A DNA stretch of 64,000 nucleotides. Source: Bombella pollinis. Lineage in GTDB: Bacteria; Pseudomonadota; Alphaproteobacteria; Acetobacterales; Acetobacteraceae. Made by a program: the position numbers and the translations under genes. How positions within the stretch are numbered: position 1 is the stretch's first letter; every line of letters starts with the position of its first letter. Under the pieces are notes generated by a model. It did not search any database. It was not told where the DNA came from and saw only the letters and a list, made by a program, of their open reading frames with translations. Positions 62,415 to 64,000 of the stretch are shown in pieces. The stretch spans positions 248,001-312,000 of the forward strand of contig NZ_JANIDX010000001.1 of assembly GCF_026385485.1 (NCBI RefSeq), read 5' to 3'.

Positions 62415-63350
62415 TTAATCAAACAAGGTGGAAACAGAACTCTCATCCGCCACGGCCCGCACAGCCCGCCCTAAAAGATTCGCTGTTGAAATCTGACGGA
62501 TGTTAGGCGTTGCCTTCAATATCTCTGTGGCGGGGATGCTATCGGTTAATGTCAGCATAGAGAGCGGACTCTTTTGCACACGCTCACAGGCATTGCTTGT
62601 GAGCACCCCATGGGTCACATAGGCTTCTACCCCCGCGGCCCCATATTTCATCAACGCCTCAGCCGCATTGCAGAGTGAGCCGCCGCTATCAATAATATCA
62701 TCGACCAACACGCAAAAACGTCCAGACACATCCCCGATGACATTCATCACCTCAGAGACGCCAGCCCGCTCGCGGCGTTTATCAATAATGGCAAGGTCAA
62801 CATTCAAACGGCGTGCTAACTGCCGTGCCCGCACCACGCCTCCAACATCGGGAGAGACAACGATGAGGTTATCCATATTAGGATGACGACTTAACAAATC
62901 CCGCACAAAAAGCGGGGCTGCATATAGATTATCCGTTGGAATATCGAAAAAGCCCTGAATCTGCATCGCATGCAAATCCATCGTTAAAATACGATTAGCC
63001 CCGGCTTCTGTCAGCAAATTAGCCACTAACTTAGCACTAATTGGCGTACGCGGGCCAGACTTACGATCCTGCCGGGCATAGCCGAAATACGGCATCACCG
63101 CCGTAACACGCCGTGCCGAGCCGCGCCGTAGCGCATCCAACACGACGAGCAGCTCCATCAGATGATCGTTCGTTGGGGTGCATGTACTTTGGAGGACAAA
63201 CATATCCTCCCCACGCACATTCTCCTGAATCTCGACAAACACTTCCCCGTCAGCAAAGCGGCGGATAGAGGTCTTGCACAAGGGGATTTCAAGCTCATCA
63301 GCCACGGCTTGAGCCAAGGGCATGTTACTGTTGCAGGCGACGATCTTCAT
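62415..63350 (-). CDS. prs: Ribose-phosphate pyrophosphokinase
   Basis: Makes PRPP for nucleotide, histidine and tryptophan synthesis. 311 residues. F-A-D-G-E-V-F-V-E-I-Q-E-N-V-R-G near 32-47, Y-A-R-Q-D-R-K near 95-101, D-L-H-A-M-Q-I-Q-G-F-F, and the PRPP loop V-L-V-D-D-I-I-D-S-G-G-S are all present. PRPP also feeds the short HisG encoded in this window. The 240-base spacer upstream (63351-63590) contains no recognisable gene. Confidence 0.96.
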   Translation of the reverse strand: MKIVACNSNMPLAQAVADELEIPLCKTSIRRFADGEVFVEIQENVRGEDMFVLQSTCTPTNDHLMELLVVLDALRRGSARRVTAVMPYFGYARQDRKSGPRTPISAKLVANLLTEAGANRILTMDLHAMQIQGFFDIPTDNLYAAPLFVRDLLSRHPNMDNLIVVSPDVGGVVRARQLARRLNVDLAIIDKRRERAGVSEVMNVIGDVSGRFCVLVDDIIDSGGSLCNAAEALMKYGAAGVEAYVTHGVLTSNACERVQKSPLSMLTLTDSIPATEILKATPNIRQISTANLLGRAVRAVADESSVSTLFD

Positions 63351-63590
63351 GATAGATACTTTTCATAGGAAAGCAGAAGGAACGGGACAGCCCCTTTTAT
63401 CAGCTTGCCTAGTCAATGTCATGAGCTTACGGCGTAGGGCAGCCACCTGCACGGCCCTTCATTGGTGTGATGGCAACATGGCTGCCCCATAAAGCCTCAT
63501 CCCCCCTCACAACAGGCACAGCGCATCACATTAATATCATGCCCTCATGTCATTCCGTAAGGAGATAGATACGCTACCGTAACCCTTCTG

Positions 63591-64000
63591 CTACTTCTTT
63601 GCCTCCCCCGCGATGAACCGCTTCATCCCGTCTTTCTCTTTAGAGGCATCCCCTCCTACATCAGATTGCGCCGGGGGGGCTTTACGCTCCCGGCCGGAAT
63701 AATTGGTGATAATCGTCCGCACCGCTCCTGCGGCTTCTTGCGCGGCGGCCTCGGCAACATCTGCCCATGATTTATCCAAAGAATGTGCTGGCACGTCATG
63801 AATCTGCGTTGCCGCACCGGCCTCTTGTCCATCAGGCGTAAGGACATGCCAAATAATCGTCACTTGCTGTTGCGGCCCCGCACTGGGAGGACCTGCATCA
63901 GGCGAATCCTTTAGGCTAACGGTTGTTTTAACAATATAATCCGCCCCCTCATGCTTTGTTTGCACTTTATTATGTGCATCAGGCAACATGGTATAAAAGG
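63591..64000 (-). CDS. C-terminal part of an unrecognised protein (cut by right edge)
   Basis: The minus-strand reading frame is open from 63591 to the right edge, so only the C-terminal ~136 residues are seen; an ATG at 63989 is probably internal. It has a beta-rich stretch (Q-V-T-I-I-W-H-V-L-T-P-D-G), a helix with A-A-A-Q-E-A-A-G-A-V-R-T-I-I and a charged low-complexity tail (R-E-R-K-A-P-P-A-Q, G-E-A-K-K). I do not recognise the family; an exported or envelope protein is possible. Confidence 0.55.
   Translation of the reverse strand, partial: FYTMLPDAHNKVQTKHEGADYIVKTTVSLKDSPDAGPPSAGPQQQVTIIWHVLTPDGQEAGAATQIHDVPAHSLDKSWADVAEAAAQEAAGAVRTIITNYSGRERKAPPAQSDVGGDASKEKDGMKRFIAGEAKK

Noticed and set aside
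1..64000. CRISPR arrays, transposases, phage genes, tRNA and rRNA genes
   Set aside because: No regularly spaced repeats, no transposase, integrase or phage structural motifs, and no cloverleaf-like or ribosomal segments were recognised while reading both strands. A tRNA or small-RNA search program would be needed to exclude short RNAs fully.

Overview
The window looks like chromosomal DNA of an acetic acid bacterium (Acetobacteraceae). The evidence is a complete pqqABCDE operon, a hopanoid-type HpnN transporter, DcaP-like and alginate-export-type porins, and an FnrL-type regulator whose cysteine spacing is typical of Alphaproteobacteria. Gene density is very high, with many ATGA, GTGA or TGATG overlaps and several overlapping convergent gene ends, which suggests a small compact genome such as the Bombella/Saccharibacter group. 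The genus is inferred from gene content only. No tRNA, rRNA, insertion sequence, prophage or CRISPR array was found.

Left part (1-31.8 kb), mostly housekeeping and envelope. In order: a DsbD/ScsB-type thiol-disulfide reductase; an exported beta-propeller plus creatininase-like pair; a DUF2721 protein; an orphan pstS divergent from a DcaP-like porin, with a convincing Pho box and -10 inside the porin's 5' coding region; UDP-glucose dehydrogenase; an exported GIN-like protein; MlaE/MlaF; RadA; an atypical aquaporin; a YigZ protein; HpnN; an alginate-export porin; a flavin reductase; MntH; DUF3297; RidA; MetY; an alpha/beta hydrolase; hisD-hisG-gmk; and pqqABCDE with hairpins before and after pqqA.

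Middle part (31.8-49.4 kb), surface polysaccharide. A dolichol-phosphate-mannose-synthase-like transferase, the rmlBACD (rfb) dTDP-rhamnose operon and galE have the base composition of the flanks. They are followed by a clearly AT-richer island (about 37.3-49.3 kb) of eight genes: four polytopic proteins resembling lipid-linked-sugar glycosyltransferases, two polyprenyl-phosphate glycosyltransferases, and two paralogous GtrII-type glucosyltransferases, one directly after a GtrB-like gene. This looks like an acquired O-antigen or exopolysaccharide decoration locus.

Right part (49.4-64 kb). A riboflavin operon (ribD-ribE-ribBA-ribH) lies behind a textbook FMN riboswitch. It is followed by a secreted helical-repeat protein, an FNR-type regulator divergent from an OmpW-family porin, a three-gene HME-RND efflux operon, a histidine phosphatase, PRPP synthetase, and an unrecognised gene cut by the right edge.

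The points most worth a second look are the Pho promoter embedded in the porin gene, the AT-rich glycosylation island with duplicated GtrII-type proteins and no GtrA, the aquaporin that has lost the second NPA motif and the filter arginine, the exported creatininase-like/beta-propeller pair with altered metal ligands, and the pqqA leader inverted repeat.
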